A DNA stretch of 64,000 nucleotides from Candidatus Curtissbacteria bacterium (GTDB lineage Bacteria > Patescibacteria > Microgenomatia > Curtissbacterales > GWA2-41-24). The position numbers and the translations under genes were made by a program. The stretch's first letter is position 1, and each line of letters starts with the position of its first letter. The notes under the pieces were generated by a model, which was given only the letters and a program-made list of their open reading frames with translations, was not told the DNA's origin and did no database searches. The DNA lies in the NCBI GenBank assembly GCA_030647775.1, contig JAUSJC010000010.1:124001-188000 (forward strand), given 5' to 3'. Positions 8,236-16,317 of this stretch are shown in pieces.

Positions 8236-8931
8236 ATGGACCCGACTGCCCCAAAAGATAATCCGCCCGAGTCACCTCAGGCAACACCGCCTGCCGGTAC
8301 TGCGCCGCCAAACCCCTGGTCAACTCCAGCTGAACCTGCAGCAAGTCAGGCCCAACCATCATCAGGATCAATTGAACCCGGCCAATTTGTCGCCGTCGGT
8401 GGACAAGATTCTGTACCTCCTCCAAGCCCGGCAGCCCCGGTGATGCCGCCAACACCGCCGGCCGCTACTCTGCCGCCGCTGCCAGAAAAGCCTCCGGTAG
8501 AAAACAGTCCAATTCTAGGTGCAACATCCCCGCCGGCAGCGCCCGAGCCGACTATCCCGGATTTAAACCCGCAGCCGGCCCCGTCGTTTTCCGGCCAGCC
8601 GAATCCGACACCGTATACCCCTCCGCCTTCAGGACCGCAGGTGCAAATGCCGTCGTCCGGTGGAATTTCAAAAATCAAACAACTAAGGGTTGTGATTATC
8701 ATCGCCGGAGTTTTAGCTCTGGTTATAATTATCGCCGCCCTGATGTGGTTTTTTGTCCTTAAACCCAAATCTAATCAGGCTGTAAATGTCCAAGGTTCCG
8801 GCCAGACCGACGTTATCGAACCGTCACCGCTTCCCAAAGTAACACAGGGCGGTTTTGGCGATTTGCCCCAGTCAACGGCCTCTTCGCAAGCCACAAAATC
8901 AGCAACCCCTTCTGCTCCTTTGGGAAGATAA
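8236..8931 (+). CDS. Proline-rich single-pass membrane protein
   Basis: 231 residues from ATG 8236. An extended Pro/Ala/Ser/Thr-rich N-terminal half of about 150 residues precedes a basic patch (KIKQLR), one strongly hydrophobic helix (about 157-178, VVIIIAGVLALVIIIAALMW) and a short Ser/Thr-rich tail. No enzyme motif is visible. By the positive-inside pattern the proline-rich part is cytoplasmic. The frame runs back to a TTG at 8200, but the ATG directly after the inverted-repeat leader is the likelier start. Function unknown. Confidence 0.7.
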   Translation: MDPTAPKDNPPESPQATPPAGTAPPNPWSTPAEPAASQAQPSSGSIEPGQFVAVGGQDSVPPPSPAAPVMPPTPPAATLPPLPEKPPVENSPILGATSPPAAPEPTIPDLNPQPAPSFSGQPNPTPYTPPPSGPQVQMPSSGGISKIKQLRVVIIIAGVLALVIIIAALMWFFVLKPKSNQAVNVQGSGQTDVIEPSPLPKVTQGGFGDLPQSTASSQATKSATPSAPLGR

Positions 8932-8950
8932 TCGTAATCAAAAATTACCT

Positions 8951-8993
8951 GATATTAGACCCAGTTTACTGGGCGCATGGCACTGTATATAAT
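8951..8993 (+). repeat. Promoter-bearing repeat GCATGGCACTGTATATAAT upstream of the gene at 9005
   Basis: GATATTAGACCCAGTTTACT then GGGCGCATGGCACTGTATAT: a CCCAGT/ACTGGG hairpin and the conserved tail, whose TATAAT (8988-8993) lies 11 bases before ATG 9005. Same family as 6241-6316. Confidence 0.65.
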
Positions 8994-9004
8994 TAGGTTC
9001 GCGA

Positions 9005-11197
9005 ATGAAACTTTTCAATCCCTTTTCAAAGCACAAACAGGAACCACAGCTGGAGGATAGTTATCTGGCGCTCACGCTTACCCCGGATAAAATCATGGCT
9101 TGCGTTTGGGATTTCAATCTTGAAGATATTGTAATAAAGGCCGTCGAAGAAAGGCCGTTTAAAGATTCCGAAAACCTGATTCACGAAACGGCAGTTGCTA
9201 TTGATAGTGCCTGTCAGAAAGCCGATACCGACGTTGCCAAAGTTGTTTTTGGTCTCTCCCAGTCTTGGTTCGAAGGGGAAGATATTTCCGAAAAATCCGC
9301 CAAAGTTTTAAAAACCCTGTCAGAAGATATGGAACTTGTTGCCCAGGCTTTTGTTTCACTTGCCTCCTCAATAAACCATTTCTTTAAGGTTACCGAAGGC
9401 ATTACGCCCCAGGCCGTTTTAGTTGGAATCTTCCAAAGTTCCGTCTCAACGTTTTGTGAAGTTCATAAGGTTTTTAACAGTAAAGTCACATCTTCTAAAA
9501 CCTCCACCCAAATTTTATCGGTCGAGAAAATCAATGCCCTCATCGGTCAGCTTAAAGAGGGAGATGAAACCCTGCCTTCTAGAATTATCATCTACGGTAA
9601 TCCCGACAGTGAGCTTTTGGAAAAACTCCAAAACGCAAAATTCGAAGGCCTTTTTGTTCACCAGCCAAAGATTGATGTCGTCGAAAATGACAAGCTTGCC
9701 GCTTCTGTCGCTTATGCCCAAGCCGCCGATATTTTAGGCCACGACCCTCTGCCGGATGGCACAAAAAAAGCCAGCCTCGCCGAGACCGGCGAGTCGAGGC
9801 GCGAAGAAACCCAAACAAAACGTCAGGAACCATCCGGGGCTGACGAACTGGGTTTTATTTCCGGAGTCGATATCTTACAAAATATAGAACCGGAAGCCAA
9901 AGAGGAACAGACACCCCTTCCTCTGGCGGTACCCCAACACAAAGGGCCGATAAGGAAAGAGGACTATGCAGTCGAAATCGAACCCAGTGAATACGAAGAT
10001 CAGGCCAGAGTCGGCGTGCCAAAATTACCCAAATTTAGGATCCCAAAGCTTTTTAAAATGCCTTCTCTTCCGAAGCCTTCAAAAAAGTTAGGAATAATTT
10101 TGGCGGCAGTATTGGTGCTGGTTGTAATCGGTATCTTCGCCGCCGGCCAAACTTTAACTTCGGCCGAGGTTAATATTAAAGTAGCCGCCAAGTCCCAAGA
10201 CGGCACTTTCAAAGCAACAGTTGTTCCGCAAGGGTCTTACGACAAAAGCCGGTCACAAATTCCGGGCAAACTTATTACGGGCAAAGCCTCCGGCAGTCAA
10301 AAAGCCACCGCCACCGGCAGCAAAAAAATCGGAAACAATGCCAAAGGCCCGGTTGATTTTAGAAATTGGACCAAAGTTATCCAAACTTTTCCGACCGGGA
10401 CAGAAATAATTACAGACGGATTAAAATTCACCCTTGACTCCGATATCAGCATTCCTGCCAGAAATGATGCTGATAGTACTCCGGGAATCACCCACGCTAC
10501 AATTACCGCCGAAGAAGTTGGCCCAACGTACAATGTCGGTTCGAACAAAACCTTTTCCATTGTTGGGACCGAAGCTTCCCTTTATGACGCAAAGTCAATT
10601 GACCCCGGTATTTCCGGCGGTGACGAAAAACAGGCGACTGTTGTTTCCCAGGACGACCTTGATAAGATGGCCAAATCCCTGACCGATAGCCTTACTCAAA
10701 AAGCCAAAGACGATTTTAAGACTAAATCCCAGGGTGCCAATATTCCCGACGGCTCTTTGGTGGTCAGCATCCTCAAAAAAGATTTCGATAAAAAGGTGGA
10801 CGACGAAGCTTCCATCATCAACCTCGATATGGAAATCGAGGCCAGTGCCGTTAGCTTTGACCAAAACGACCTTCAAAAATTAATTAGCGAAACCCAGGAA
10901 AACCAGACGAATCTCGAGCTGCGTCCCCAGGATATCGAGGTCTTTGATACAAACGTCAAAAGGACAAAAGACACGTTGGCAATTTCCGGCGCTTTTCGCG
11001 CGAAATTAATCCCTAAATTCAATGAAGACCAGCTGGCCGTCCAAATTGCCGGCAAAAACATCAAAGAAGCAAGAGCTATCATAAAACTTACTCCGGAAGT
11101 TTCCGACGTCCTGGTTTCATTTTCTCCGGCCATCCCTTTTATCGATACCGTTCCCCGCGCCAAATCCAAAATAAGCTTTATTATAGAAATCTCCTAA
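9005..11197 (+). CDS. Large membrane protein: PilM-like N-domain, one membrane helix, baseplate-J-like exported domain
   Basis: 730 residues. The first about 240 residues look like an actin-fold domain of the PilM/FtsA kind (SYLALTLTPDKIMACVWDF, then VVFGLSQSWFEG and a VLVGIF strand), though I cannot see a full set of phosphate motifs. A charged linker with an in-frame repeat (KASLAETGESRREE) leads to a transmembrane helix (about 366-384). After it comes an extracytoplasmic region with TITAEEVGPTYNVGSN, resembling the baseplate-J fold, and a long mixed alpha/beta tail. It sits two bases before a sortase gene, suggesting a surface or pilus-related role. No specific function can be assigned. 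Confidence 0.75.
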   Translation: MKLFNPFSKHKQEPQLEDSYLALTLTPDKIMACVWDFNLEDIVIKAVEERPFKDSENLIHETAVAIDSACQKADTDVAKVVFGLSQSWFEGEDISEKSAKVLKTLSEDMELVAQAFVSLASSINHFFKVTEGITPQAVLVGIFQSSVSTFCEVHKVFNSKVTSSKTSTQILSVEKINALIGQLKEGDETLPSRIIIYGNPDSELLEKLQNAKFEGLFVHQPKIDVVENDKLAASVAYAQAADILGHDPLPDGTKKASLAETGESRREETQTKRQEPSGADELGFISGVDILQNIEPEAKEEQTPLPLAVPQHKGPIRKEDYAVEIEPSEYEDQARVGVPKLPKFRIPKLFKMPSLPKPSKKLGIILAAVLVLVVIGIFAAGQTLTSAEVNIKVAAKSQDGTFKATVVPQGSYDKSRSQIPGKLITGKASGSQKATATGSKKIGNNAKGPVDFRNWTKVIQTFPTGTEIITDGLKFTLDSDISIPARNDADSTPGITHATITAEEVGPTYNVGSNKTFSIVGTEASLYDAKSIDPGISGGDEKQATVVSQDDLDKMAKSLTDSLTQKAKDDFKTKSQGANIPDGSLVVSILKKDFDKKVDDEASIINLDMEIEASAVSFDQNDLQKLISETQENQTNLELRPQDIEVFDTNVKRTKDTLAISGAFRAKLIPKFNEDQLAVQIAGKNIKEARAIIKLTPEVSDVLVSFSPAIPFIDTVPRAKSKISFIIEIS

Positions 11198-11198
11198 A

Positions 11199-11915
11199 AT
11201 GGCTTTGGCAGTTTACATAAAAGCTCCGCCCAAAGGGGTGAAGATAAGGCATAAAAATCGTGAACGGGCATTTTTCGGATTTATAACCGGCATCGGTATC
11301 CTCTCGATTATTTTTGCCGCCTGGCCGTTTATTGTCTGGGAGGTGAAAGTCCTGCCAAAACTCACCGCCAAATCGGCAAGCCTTGCTCCTGTTCCGAAGG
11401 CCCAAGTCCTGTCGGCGCAAATTATTGCCCAAAATGTTCAGGTTGTAAAAGACCCGGACGGTTTTTCGTACTTTACGACCGATTTTCGACCCGGCCAAAA
11501 CCGTCCACAAGAATTTTCTCTTTCAGTGCCCAAACTAAAAATTAAAGACGCAAAAGTTTTAGTGGATAGTCTCAAATTTGATAATAATCTTGCCCATTTT
11601 CCAGGCACTGCCCTTCCGGGGCAAGTCGGAAACGGTTTTATAACCGGCCATTCGGTTCTGCCGCAATTTGCCGACCCCAAAAACTACAGAGCCATTTTTA
11701 CTAATCTTTCCGATCTGGAAATTGGCGACGACATCGAAGTCAACTTAGATAACAGGATCTACCATTACATCGTCCAATACTCCAAAATCGTCGACCCCAA
11801 AGACACATCTGTTTTAGCTCCGATTTCTGCCGGCGGTCGTAATCTGACTTTAATGTCCTGTGTCCCGCCCGGCACCAGCATCAAACGCATCGTCGTCATC
11901 GCCTCATTACTTTAA
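11199..11915 (+). CDS. Sortase family transpeptidase
   Basis: 238 residues. A membrane helix (about 27-45) is followed by a sortase beta-barrel with the catalytic His in GFITGHS (about 148), Cys in LTLMSCVPPG (about 225) and Arg in SIKRIVV (about 232). The LPGQVGN stretch before the His is typical of class D/E-like sortases. Sortases cleave a sorting signal and attach surface proteins to the wall or to each other. ATG follows the previous stop by one base, so it is probably co-expressed with the large membrane protein at 9005, a possible partner. Confidence 0.9.
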   Translation: MALAVYIKAPPKGVKIRHKNRERAFFGFITGIGILSIIFAAWPFIVWEVKVLPKLTAKSASLAPVPKAQVLSAQIIAQNVQVVKDPDGFSYFTTDFRPGQNRPQEFSLSVPKLKIKDAKVLVDSLKFDNNLAHFPGTALPGQVGNGFITGHSVLPQFADPKNYRAIFTNLSDLEIGDDIEVNLDNRIYHYIVQYSKIVDPKDTSVLAPISAGGRNLTLMSCVPPGTSIKRIVVIASLL

Positions 11916-11951
11916 ATTGACTATTAACCATTTACCATTTACGATTGACAA

Positions 11952-12350
11952 ATGATTTTAGGGATTGATCTTGGCGCAAAAACTACCGGTCTGGCAATAT
12001 CCGGTAGCAGTATCGCTACGCCCTATAAAACCATTATCCACAAAACGCTTGATCAAGCTCTTACTTCAATTATTCGAATCATTGAAGTAGAAAAAATTGA
12101 CACCGTGGTTATCGGTTTTGTCGAGGGCAAAATTAAAACAATGTTTACCGATTTTGCATCCTCTATTAAAAAAGAACGACCGGATATTGAGGTTGTTTTG
12201 TGGGACGAAACTTTGACATCTGGACAGGCGCGCGAAACTATGATTAAACTCGAGTTACCAAAATTTAAGCGCCGCCAAAAAGAGCATGAATACGCAGCTG
12301 CTATAATTTTGCAAAGCTATCTAGACGAGACCCGTCTCTCGTCATCCTGA
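11952..12350 (+). CDS. ruvX: Putative pre-16S rRNA nuclease / Holliday junction resolvase-like YqgF
   Basis: 132 residues with the RNase H-like fold of the YqgF family: MILGIDLGAKTTGLAI at the start, VVIGFVEGK in the middle, VVLWDETLTSGQA and a late EHEYAAAIILQSYL with the last acidic residues. YqgF trims the 5' end of 16S rRNA precursors. The final residues (ETRLSSS) come from a GTCATCCTGAAC repeat that supplies the stop codon, so the natural C-terminus has been replaced or extended by a few residues. Confidence 0.88.
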   Translation: MILGIDLGAKTTGLAISGSSIATPYKTIIHKTLDQALTSIIRIIEVEKIDTVVIGFVEGKIKTMFTDFASSIKKERPDIEVVLWDETLTSGQARETMIKLELPKFKRRQKEHEYAAAIILQSYLDETRLSSS

Positions 12351-12433
12351 ACTGGCACTTGTGTCATCCTGAACTTGTTTCAGGATCCGTGTTGTTTCAG
12401 GATCTAGATGCCGAAACAAGTTCGGCATGACAC
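12340..12433. repeat. GTCATCCTGAAC dispersed repeat cluster
   Basis: GTCATCCTGAACTGG, then a second GTCATCCTGAACTTGTTTCA, GGATCTAGATGCCG and AACAAGTTCGGCATGACAC. The outer ends are inverted repeats. It covers the ruvX stop and the whole gap to the next gene. Confidence 0.7.
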
Positions 12434-12439
12434 ACAGCT

Positions 12440-12646
12440 ATGATCAAAAGAATGTTAGCACCGGTTCAAGCATGGATTTTGCTTCAGGGGAAGTGCGTCG
12501 GTTGCGGCCGAACTCTTTCAAGTGGCGCGAAACTCGAAAGGGGAGACAATTCCCAACAGGTAACCTGCCAGTGCGGCCGCATTTTTATTTTTGATAAGCG
12601 CCGCGGCAAATACAGAAGGGCCCAGCGTCAGGAGATTAAAAATTGA
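12440..12646 (+). CDS. Small zinc-ribbon-like protein
   Basis: 68 residues with CVGC near residue 18 and CQC near residue 44, which could bind one zinc ion, between hydrophobic and strongly basic stretches. I do not recognise a named family. Its stop overlaps the TTG start of mltG (TTGA), so the two are translationally coupled. Confidence 0.6.
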   Translation: MIKRMLAPVQAWILLQGKCVGCGRTLSSGAKLERGDNSQQVTCQCGRIFIFDKRRGKYRRAQRQEIKN

Positions 12647-13665
12647 AAATCTCCCCCCGGGTTCTTATTTTGAGTTCTCGAAAAACAAGCTCTCTTATTG
12701 CCATAGTCGCACTTTTAATATTGGCCCCGGTTGTTTTGCTTAAGTACTACAATTTCCTTCTCACGCCCGTTGCCACTAGCAGTCAGGAAAATCAAATCTT
12801 TGTGGTTAAACCCGGCCAGCCCTTAGCGCAAATTGCTCAAAATCTGGCTGAAGATAAGATTATCAGAAACGCTTTTGCATTCAGGCTTCTGGCCACCCAA
12901 ATGGGGATTGCCAAAAATATCCAGGCCGGTGACTATCGTTTTTCACCGGGTCAATCCGCCACAGAAATAGCAAGAACCTTAACGCATGGCGCCATTGATA
13001 TTTGGATTACCTTACCGGAAGGCTTGCGAATTGAAGAACAAGCCCAAAGGATTTCCGATAAAATTAATACTTCCCAAAACGACAAAGCCCAATTTGATAA
13101 AGAGAGTTACATTAAACTCGCCAAAGAAGGTTATATGTTTCCCGACACTTACTTAATTGCCAAAGATGCTGGTGCCGTCGACGTTGCCCAAAAGCTAAGA
13201 GACACGTTTGATCAAAAAGTAGATAGCCGGATTTTAGAAAAAGGGGCAAAAAATAACTTAACGGGGTATCAAGTTGTCATTATGGCATCACTCATCGAAA
13301 GGGAAGCACGGGGCGACGAAGAAAAACCGATTATTGCCGGAATCTTATTAAACCGTCTGCAGGCGGGGATTGCGCTCCAAATCGATGCTACAGTCCAATA
13401 CGCCAAAGGTTACGACGCCGCCAAAAAAACCTGGTGGGCACCCGTTTCGGTCAGCGATTACTCAACCGTCCGTTCTCCTTACAATACTTATCTTGCCCCC
13501 GGCCTGCCGCCCGCTCCGATTTCAAATCCGGGTTTGGTCTCGATCCGCGCCGCCGCCGAACCGGCTGATACTCCGTACCTCTACTATATCCACGACCAAA
13601 AAGGCAAAATCCATTATGCTAAAACCATAGAAGAGCACAACGCCAATATCCAAAAGTATCTCTAA
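12643..13665 (+). CDS. mltG: Endolytic murein transglycosylase MltG (YceG-like)
   Basis: 340 residues: an N-terminal membrane helix (about 17-35), a LysM-like segment (FVVKPGQPLAQIAQNLAEDKI) and the YceG catalytic domain with the conserved Glu in MASLIEREA, followed by NRL, LQIDATVQYA, YNTYLAPGLPPAPISNPG and YYIHDQKGKIHYA. MltG cleaves nascent glycan strands at the membrane. The start is TTG 12643, supported by AGGAG at 12630 with 8-nt spacing and by overlap with the preceding stop. Codons 14-18 lie in a copy of the AAGCTCTCTTAT repeat. Confidence 0.93.
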   Translation: MKISPRVLILSSRKTSSLIAIVALLILAPVVLLKYYNFLLTPVATSSQENQIFVVKPGQPLAQIAQNLAEDKIIRNAFAFRLLATQMGIAKNIQAGDYRFSPGQSATEIARTLTHGAIDIWITLPEGLRIEEQAQRISDKINTSQNDKAQFDKESYIKLAKEGYMFPDTYLIAKDAGAVDVAQKLRDTFDQKVDSRILEKGAKNNLTGYQVVIMASLIEREARGDEEKPIIAGILLNRLQAGIALQIDATVQYAKGYDAAKKTWWAPVSVSDYSTVRSPYNTYLAPGLPPAPISNPGLVSIRAAAEPADTPYLYYIHDQKGKIHYAKTIEEHNANIQKYL

Positions 13666-13674
13666 ATACCCATC

Positions 13675-13703
13675 TTGATTTTGTTATACAAATGTAATAC
13701 AAT
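13675..13703 (+). promoter_or_regulatory. Sigma70-type promoter abutting brnT-like start
   Basis: TTGATT (13675-13680), 17-nt spacer, TACAAT (13698-13703), with ATG at 13704 directly after the -10. Transcription from it would begin inside the first codons, so either the upstream TATACA (13685) is used or the true start is a little downstream. Confidence 0.5.
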
Positions 13704-13982
13704 ATGACAAAGATAGTAATTAAAAAATTGGTTTGGGATAAACATAATCTCGAGCATATCGCCAAACATAATGTTACAGTTGATGAAGCCCAAGAGGCAA
13801 TTCGTAATTTTATCGCTCACAAGATTGCTAAGAAGGGAAGGTATTTAGCAATCGGCAGATCCGGCTCCAGATTAATATCTTTAGTAGTCGGAAGAATAAG
13901 CACAGGCGTATATTATCCCGTAAGCGTTAGAGATTCTAGCAAAAAGGAGAGAAAGGAAATATATGAAAAAGAAAAAATTTAA
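13704..13982 (+). CDS. BrnT-like toxin (RelE-fold ribonuclease)
   Basis: 92 residues with the BrnT pattern: LVWDKHNLEHIAKHNVTVDEAQEAI, then RYLAIGRSGSRLISLVVG and a closing SVRDSSKKERKEIYEKEK (compare R-A/S-x-x-E-R-x-Y in BrnT). BrnT toxins are RNases neutralised by BrnA. It overlaps the next gene by 20 nt in the usual toxin-first order. The exact start is uncertain because the -10 box abuts ATG 13704. Confidence 0.8.
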   Translation: MTKIVIKKLVWDKHNLEHIAKHNVTVDEAQEAIRNFIAHKIAKKGRYLAIGRSGSRLISLVVGRISTGVYYPVSVRDSSKKERKEIYEKEKI

Positions 13983-14238
13983 ATTTCCTGATTTTGACAA
14001 AATGAGTTATAAGAAAGAAGCAGAGTGGTGGGATAAACATGACTTCACTGAATTTTGGGATGAGCTTAAAGATGTTGATCTTGAAGTCGAACTGCATAAG
14101 CCCCGCGACGAAACTTTAGTCCTGCGCCTGCAAAAAAGCCTCAAAGAAAAGTTAGAAGTTGTTGCCAGATCAAAAGGCTTAAATATCTCCGCTCTTGCCC
14201 GTATGTGGTTTGCCGAAAAGCTCAAGGAAGTAAAATAG
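13963..14238 (+). CDS. BrnA/CopG-like antitoxin
   Basis: 91 residues. The acidic/aromatic N-terminal part (EAEWWDKHDFTEFWDEL) resembles the CopG-antitoxin/BrnA family, and the C-terminal TLVLRLQKSLKEKLEVVARSKGLNISALARMWFAEKL is a ribbon-helix-helix-like DNA-binding domain. It likely neutralises the BrnT-like toxin and represses the pair. A GAAAGGAAAT Shine-Dalgarno precedes the ATG. A strong terminator follows at 14342. Confidence 0.8.
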   Translation: MKKKKFKFPDFDKMSYKKEAEWWDKHDFTEFWDELKDVDLEVELHKPRDETLVLRLQKSLKEKLEVVARSKGLNISALARMWFAEKLKEVK

Positions 14239-14242
14239 ATTC

Positions 14243-14262
14243 CCACGGCCCAAAGGCCGTGG
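14243..14262 (+). terminator. Hairpin after the BrnTA pair
   Basis: CCACGGCC, CAAA loop, GGCCGTGG, followed by TTCTCTCTTCC. The 8-bp GC-rich stem is perfect but the U-tract is weak. Confidence 0.5.
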
Positions 14263-14292
14263 TTCTCTCTTCCTCGCTCAAAATTCGCTCCT

Positions 14293-14341
14293 AGACCCGC
14301 AGTTCTGCATTGCAGAACGAGGATCGCATGGCACTGTATAT
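14293..14341 (+). repeat. AGACCCGCAGTTC...GAACGAGGATCGCATGGCACTGTATA repeat
   Basis: Intergenic copy of the element found in frame in alaS at 7067: hairpin GTTCTGC-ATT-GCAGAAC followed by GAGGATCGCATGGCACTGTA. Together with the two hairpins at 14243 and 14342 and the repeat at 14443 it fills the 369-base gap between the BrnA-like gene and ATG 14608. Confidence 0.7.
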
Positions 14342-14367
14342 CTCCGTCCTGAAGGACGGAGTTTTTT
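14342..14367 (+). terminator. Rho-independent terminator
   Basis: CTCCGTCC, TGAA loop, GGACGGAG, TTTTTT: a perfect 8-bp stem and a six-T tract. Confidence 0.85.
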
Positions 14368-14442
14368 CGCTCAGAATAAAAAGCGCCAATATCCAAAAGT
14401 ATCTGTAAATATACGGCACGTTCTTGACTTAGCATTTTTCAT

Positions 14443-14518
14443 ATTGTCACCCTGAACTCGTTTCAGGATTTTTCTCTCCTATGGTCATTGCGAGCGTAGC
14501 GCGGCAATCTCGTCTAGC
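14443..14518. repeat. GTCACCCTGAACTCG and GTCATTGCGAGCG repeats
   Basis: GTCACCCTGAACTCGTTTCA then GGATTTTT belongs to the GTCATCCTGAAC family. Next comes GTCATTGCGAGCGTAGCGCG with GCAATCTCGTC, the second common dispersed type, which also appears inside rplD. Confidence 0.6.
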
Positions 14519-14537
14519 CTTGATTTTGAGATACGAC

Positions 14538-14543
14538 TATAAT
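14538..14543 (+). promoter_or_regulatory. -10 box TATAAT before the gene at 14608
   Basis: TATAAT overlaps the ATG at 14542. That ATG therefore cannot serve a transcript from this promoter, which argues for ATG 14608 as the start. Confidence 0.5.
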
Positions 14544-14552
14544 GACAAAGGG

Positions 14553-14580
14553 TTTAGGCCGGCCCGTTCAGCCAATAATT
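14553..14580 (+). repeat. Direct repeat flanking the zinc-ribbon gene, left copy
   Basis: TTTAGGCCGGCCCGTTCAGC then CAATAATT. The right copy at 15440-15466 reads TTTAGACCGAGCCGTTCAGC then TTAATTT: 17 of the first 20 positions are identical. Confidence 0.5.
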
Positions 14581-14607
14581 ATACGAAGGTGGATCGGAGT
14601 TTTTTAT

Positions 14608-15438
14608 ATGAAAAGTCCTGAGCATCAGAAAAGGAGTGTAACCGAATATGTTGAACTGGAGGCAAGGGGTGAGAAGGTTAAGCGTGCTGAAAAAGTAGCC
14701 TCTGAAAGAAATTTTGATTTGACCCATGACGTTTGGGACGTTGAAACCGATAAAGATCGGTATTGGGTCATAACAGAGCCAACAAACCTATACTCGCATT
14801 CTGATTTTCCCAGTATGGACTATGCGCTGTCATTCCATATCGGTCTAATGAGCCGAATGAACGCTGGACAACACACAAATGCAACCGATGAAGATATTTA
14901 CCGCACCCCAAAAACTTGGAGGCAATGGGAACAAGCTCACGATGCACTAGAACTCGCTGAGGAAGCAGAGGACTTTCAAGGTGTTGGTGCTAGGTGTCGA
15001 GAAGTACTGATAACTCTTGTTGATGAACTGGAAACTAGCAAACTTACAAAAAGACAAAACCCAGATATTAAAAGAGCAGACGTTAAAGCTCAGCTTGCAG
15101 CCACATACGACTTACTCGCGTCCGGAAAAGAAGCGAGGAAAATAAGGGCTCATCTTAAAACTAATTCCGATTCCACCTGGGAGCTCGTTTCCTGGTTAAC
15201 ACACCATAAGAATGCGGTGCGCGAGGATGCAAAATATGTCATGAATGCAACTGAACAACTTATGCTAAATACTTTGAGTATTGTCGTCCGTAGTGAGAAG
15301 TCCAAGCCAAAAAGGTGCCCGAAATGTAAGTCATATCGTGTAATTTCAGATTTTCGTTCAGAGTTGATGTATAAAGTCGAACATCCCTATGTTGAACTTT
15401 GTGAAGCTTGTGGATGGGGAGGCAATAAACCAAAATAA
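14608..15438 (+). CDS. Hypothetical protein with C-terminal zinc ribbon
   Basis: 276 residues from ATG 14608, chosen because GGAG lies 8 nt upstream and the ATG at 14542 sits inside a TATAAT box. Mostly helical and charged. The last about 50 residues hold CPKCKSYR and CEACGW, a four-cysteine zinc ribbon. I do not recognise the family. The gene is bracketed by near-identical 27-28-nt direct repeats (14553 and 15440), so it may be an acquired cassette. Confidence 0.65.
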   Translation: MKSPEHQKRSVTEYVELEARGEKVKRAEKVASERNFDLTHDVWDVETDKDRYWVITEPTNLYSHSDFPSMDYALSFHIGLMSRMNAGQHTNATDEDIYRTPKTWRQWEQAHDALELAEEAEDFQGVGARCREVLITLVDELETSKLTKRQNPDIKRADVKAQLAATYDLLASGKEARKIRAHLKTNSDSTWELVSWLTHHKNAVREDAKYVMNATEQLMLNTLSIVVRSEKSKPKRCPKCKSYRVISDFRSELMYKVEHPYVELCEACGWGGNKPK

Positions 15439-15439
15439 T

Positions 15440-15466
15440 TTTAGACCGAGCCGTTCAGCTTAATTT
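15440..15466 (+). repeat. Direct repeat flanking the zinc-ribbon gene, right copy
   Basis: TTTAGACCGAGCCGTTCAGC, matching the left copy at 14553. Downstream it runs into an extended -10 (TGCTATACT, ending 15485) for the next gene. Confidence 0.5.
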
Positions 15467-15491
15467 AGCCTCGATTTGCTATACTTTCCGC

Positions 15492-16190
15492 ATGACATTG
15501 AAAATTATCTCTTGGAATATTTGGGAAGGAAAATATTTTACAGGCATAATTGATTTTTTAAAGAAGTCAGATGCGGATATAATTGGTTTTCAGGAGGCCG
15601 TACAAGAAAAGGACGGAAAGGCAAATACGGCACAACTTATCGCAAATGAGCTGGGGTACGAATTTGTTTACGCAACAACTTGTGAAATAGAAAAAGACGG
15701 AAGAATTTTAGATAGAGGAAATGCAATTCTTAGCAAGCACAGGATCATCGAAAATAAAACGTATGTCTTATCTGAAATCGACAAACGCACAGCCATAGGA
15801 GCGGATATAGAGGTTAAAGGTACAAAGCTGCATGTTTTCAACACACATTTAATCCACACCCACCAAAAACCATCTGGTACACAAAACTTGCAAGCTAAAA
15901 ATTTAATTGAAGTTTTGCCAAAGAGGGCAACCATCCTTATGGGGGATTTTAATGCTGTTCCTGGAAGTGTTGCCGTTAAGAAGATATCTAAGGTTCTTAA
16001 AAATACTGATACTTCTAATCTTCCAACGTGGTGCGTATATCCCGAAGGCTGTAAAGTATGTAAACCAAAAGGTGTTGAATACAAACTGGATTATATTTTC
16101 GTCAGTCAAGACATTAAGTGTAAATTATTTGAGGTAGGAAGTTCGAAAGGATCAGACCATTTACCCATTTCAGCAATAATCCAGATATAG
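15492..16190 (+). CDS. Endonuclease/exonuclease/phosphatase (EEP) family hydrolase
   Basis: 232 residues with the EEP motifs in order: KIISWNIW (Asn ligand), DIIGFQEA (catalytic Glu), FNTHLIH, ILMGDFNA (Asp/Asn), LDYIFVS and the final GSDHLPISA (Asp-His). Family members cut DNA or phosphodiester/phosphomonoester substrates; which one applies here cannot be told. ATG lies six bases after TATACT (15480-15485), predicting a leaderless mRNA. A CVYPEGCKVCKPKG segment adds three cysteines not typical of the fold. Confidence 0.88.
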   Translation: MTLKIISWNIWEGKYFTGIIDFLKKSDADIIGFQEAVQEKDGKANTAQLIANELGYEFVYATTCEIEKDGRILDRGNAILSKHRIIENKTYVLSEIDKRTAIGADIEVKGTKLHVFNTHLIHTHQKPSGTQNLQAKNLIEVLPKRATILMGDFNAVPGSVAVKKISKVLKNTDTSNLPTWCVYPEGCKVCKPKGVEYKLDYIFVSQDIKCKLFEVGSSKGSDHLPISAIIQI

Positions 16191-16209
16191 ATATAGCGAT
16201 TTCCATATA

Positions 16210-16240
16210 CGTTCCAACATAGCCAGCCAGCGCCCAATCC
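16210..16240 (+). repeat. GTTCCMACATAGYCARCCAG repeat, copy 1
   Basis: GTTCCAACATAGCCAGCCAG then CGCCCAATCC. It matches the pair at 47646 and 48275 that brackets the LigT-like gene. Here it follows the EEP gene. Confidence 0.45.
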
Positions 16241-16279
16241 TTCCGCCCCACGCCATAATTTCTGTGTGTGGCCGCCTTC

Positions 16280-16308
16280 TTGACATAAAAGCCAGAATTC
16301 TGTACAAT
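16280..16308 (+). promoter_or_regulatory. Sigma70-type promoter of the Phd/RelE pair
   Basis: TTGACA (16280-16285), 17-nt spacer, TACAAT (16303-16308). ATG 16318 is nine bases downstream, so the leader would be only a few nucleotides. Confidence 0.8.
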
Positions 16309-16317
16309 CTGAATATT

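Noticed and set aside
14542..14607. N-terminal extension of the zinc-ribbon protein from ATG 14542
   Set aside because: This ATG overlaps a TATAAT box and the following region is part of a direct repeat; ATG 14608 has a GGAG at 8 nt.
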